Positions 13,507 to 13,935 of a stretch of 13,935 nt of DNA are shown here, piece after piece. Under the pieces are notes generated by a model. That model saw only the letters and a program-made list of their open reading frames with translations. It was not told the origin of the DNA and ran no database searches. This stretch comes from Crenothrix polyspora (GTDB taxonomy: Bacteria; Pseudomonadota; Gammaproteobacteria; Methylococcales; Methylomonadaceae). The DNA lies in contig CAMDOP010000054.1 in NCBI GenBank assembly GCA_945903675.1, positions 1-13,935 on the forward strand. The letters run 5' to 3'. The position numbers and the translations under genes were made by a program. Numbering within the stretch: the first letter of the stretch is position 1; each line of letters opens with the position of its first letter.

Positions 13507-13935
13507 TTATCTTTTTCTAGAACCTTGACGCCTAGTTTCAGGCTTGATTCCATGAGATTCCGGCTCTACTCTTTCTAAACCGGCAAACTCAAATAACAAG
13601 TCCAATTCCTTATCGGTCAATTCATAAAAATCACGTGTTCTTAATCCGTCTGGTAAGACTATAGGTCCATAACGCACACGCATCAAACGACTAACTACGA
13701 CTTCTTGAGACTCCCATAACCGCCGTACCAAGCGGTTACGACCCTCGTTAACAATAACGTGATACCATTTATTGGCACCTTCTCCACCAAAGAATCGAAT
13801 CGCATCAAACTTAGCAATACCATCTTCAAGCGCTACGCCCTGCTTTAATTTTTCCAGTGTTGCATCTGAAACATCACCTAAAATGCGCACGGCATATTCA
13901 CGCTCTACTTCGGTGGAGGGATGCATTAATCGATT
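13507..13935 (-). CDS. rluB: 23S rRNA pseudouridine(2605) synthase RluB, 3' part (cut by window edge)
   Basis: RluB converts uridine 2605 of 23S rRNA to pseudouridine. Only the C-terminal 142 residues are in the window; the frame stays open to the last base, and the residues before the first visible Met read NRL, giving NRLMHPSTEVEREYAV, the expected RluB block. The N-terminal S4-like RNA-binding domain and the catalytic aspartate lie outside. Visible family blocks are GGEGANKWYHV, EGRNRLVRRLWE and SRLMRVRYGPI, which together separate RluB from RluE and RluF by eye. The protein ends in a short basic tail (RRQGSRKR), shorter than the long tail of E. coli RluB. It is followed by lptF after 131 nt on the same strand. 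Confidence 0.93.
   Translation of the reverse strand, partial: NRLMHPSTEVEREYAVRILGDVSDATLEKLKQGVALEDGIAKFDAIRFFGGEGANKWYHVIVNEGRNRLVRRLWESQEVVVSRLMRVRYGPIVLPDGLRTRDFYELTDKELDLLFEFAGLERVEPESHGIKPETRRQGSRKR

Overview
The window looks like chromosome from a low-GC gammaproteobacterium. The evidence is the lptFG lipopolysaccharide export pair (so Gram-negative), an AroG-type DAHP synthase, a ThiS-ThiG fusion followed directly by trmB, and a PEP-CTERM/exosortase module with a PrsR-type regulator. A Methylococcales-type methanotroph would fit this mix, but that placement is inference from gene content, not from a marker gene. No rRNA, tRNA, CRISPR array, transposase or phage gene was found.

Left part (1-1200): tpx (thiol peroxidase, + strand) converges on a small membrane protein of unknown function. 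A 12-bp perfect stem lies between them and probably terminates both.

Middle part (1205-6010, all on the minus strand): a compact exosortase module transcribed asn-like -> prsR -> exosortase -> EpsI-like. The last three genes overlap by 8 and 4 nt. It holds an asparagine-synthetase-family protein whose N-terminal glutaminase nucleophile is missing (MGTI instead of MCGI), a sigma-54 activator of the PEP-CTERM response-regulator family, a membrane transpeptidase-like exosortase with Cys/Arg/His intact, and a separate membrane-anchored EpsI-like partner. No PrsK kinase, glycosyltransferase or PEP-CTERM substrate lies in the window. This is the most unusual region. A 534-nt AT-rich gap (6011-6544) with several inverted repeats lies upstream.

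Right-middle part (6545-9299, minus): a tightly packed aroG - thiSG - trmB operon (4-nt overlap, then a 2-nt gap). It combines the first step of the shikimate pathway, the thiazole half of thiamine synthesis as a ThiS-ThiG fusion, and tRNA m7G46 methylation. folA (dihydrofolate reductase, minus) is divergent from an AnsA-type asparaginase (plus).

Right part (11165-13935, minus): lptF and lptG form the usual export-permease pair, with stop and start codons abutting (TAA-GTG). The 3' part of rluB runs off the window edge. The rluB-lptF gap holds two mutually exclusive hairpins. Non-ATG starts recur: TTG for prsR and probably lptF, GTG for lptG. Four genes have more than one possible start; the choice is explained in each entry.
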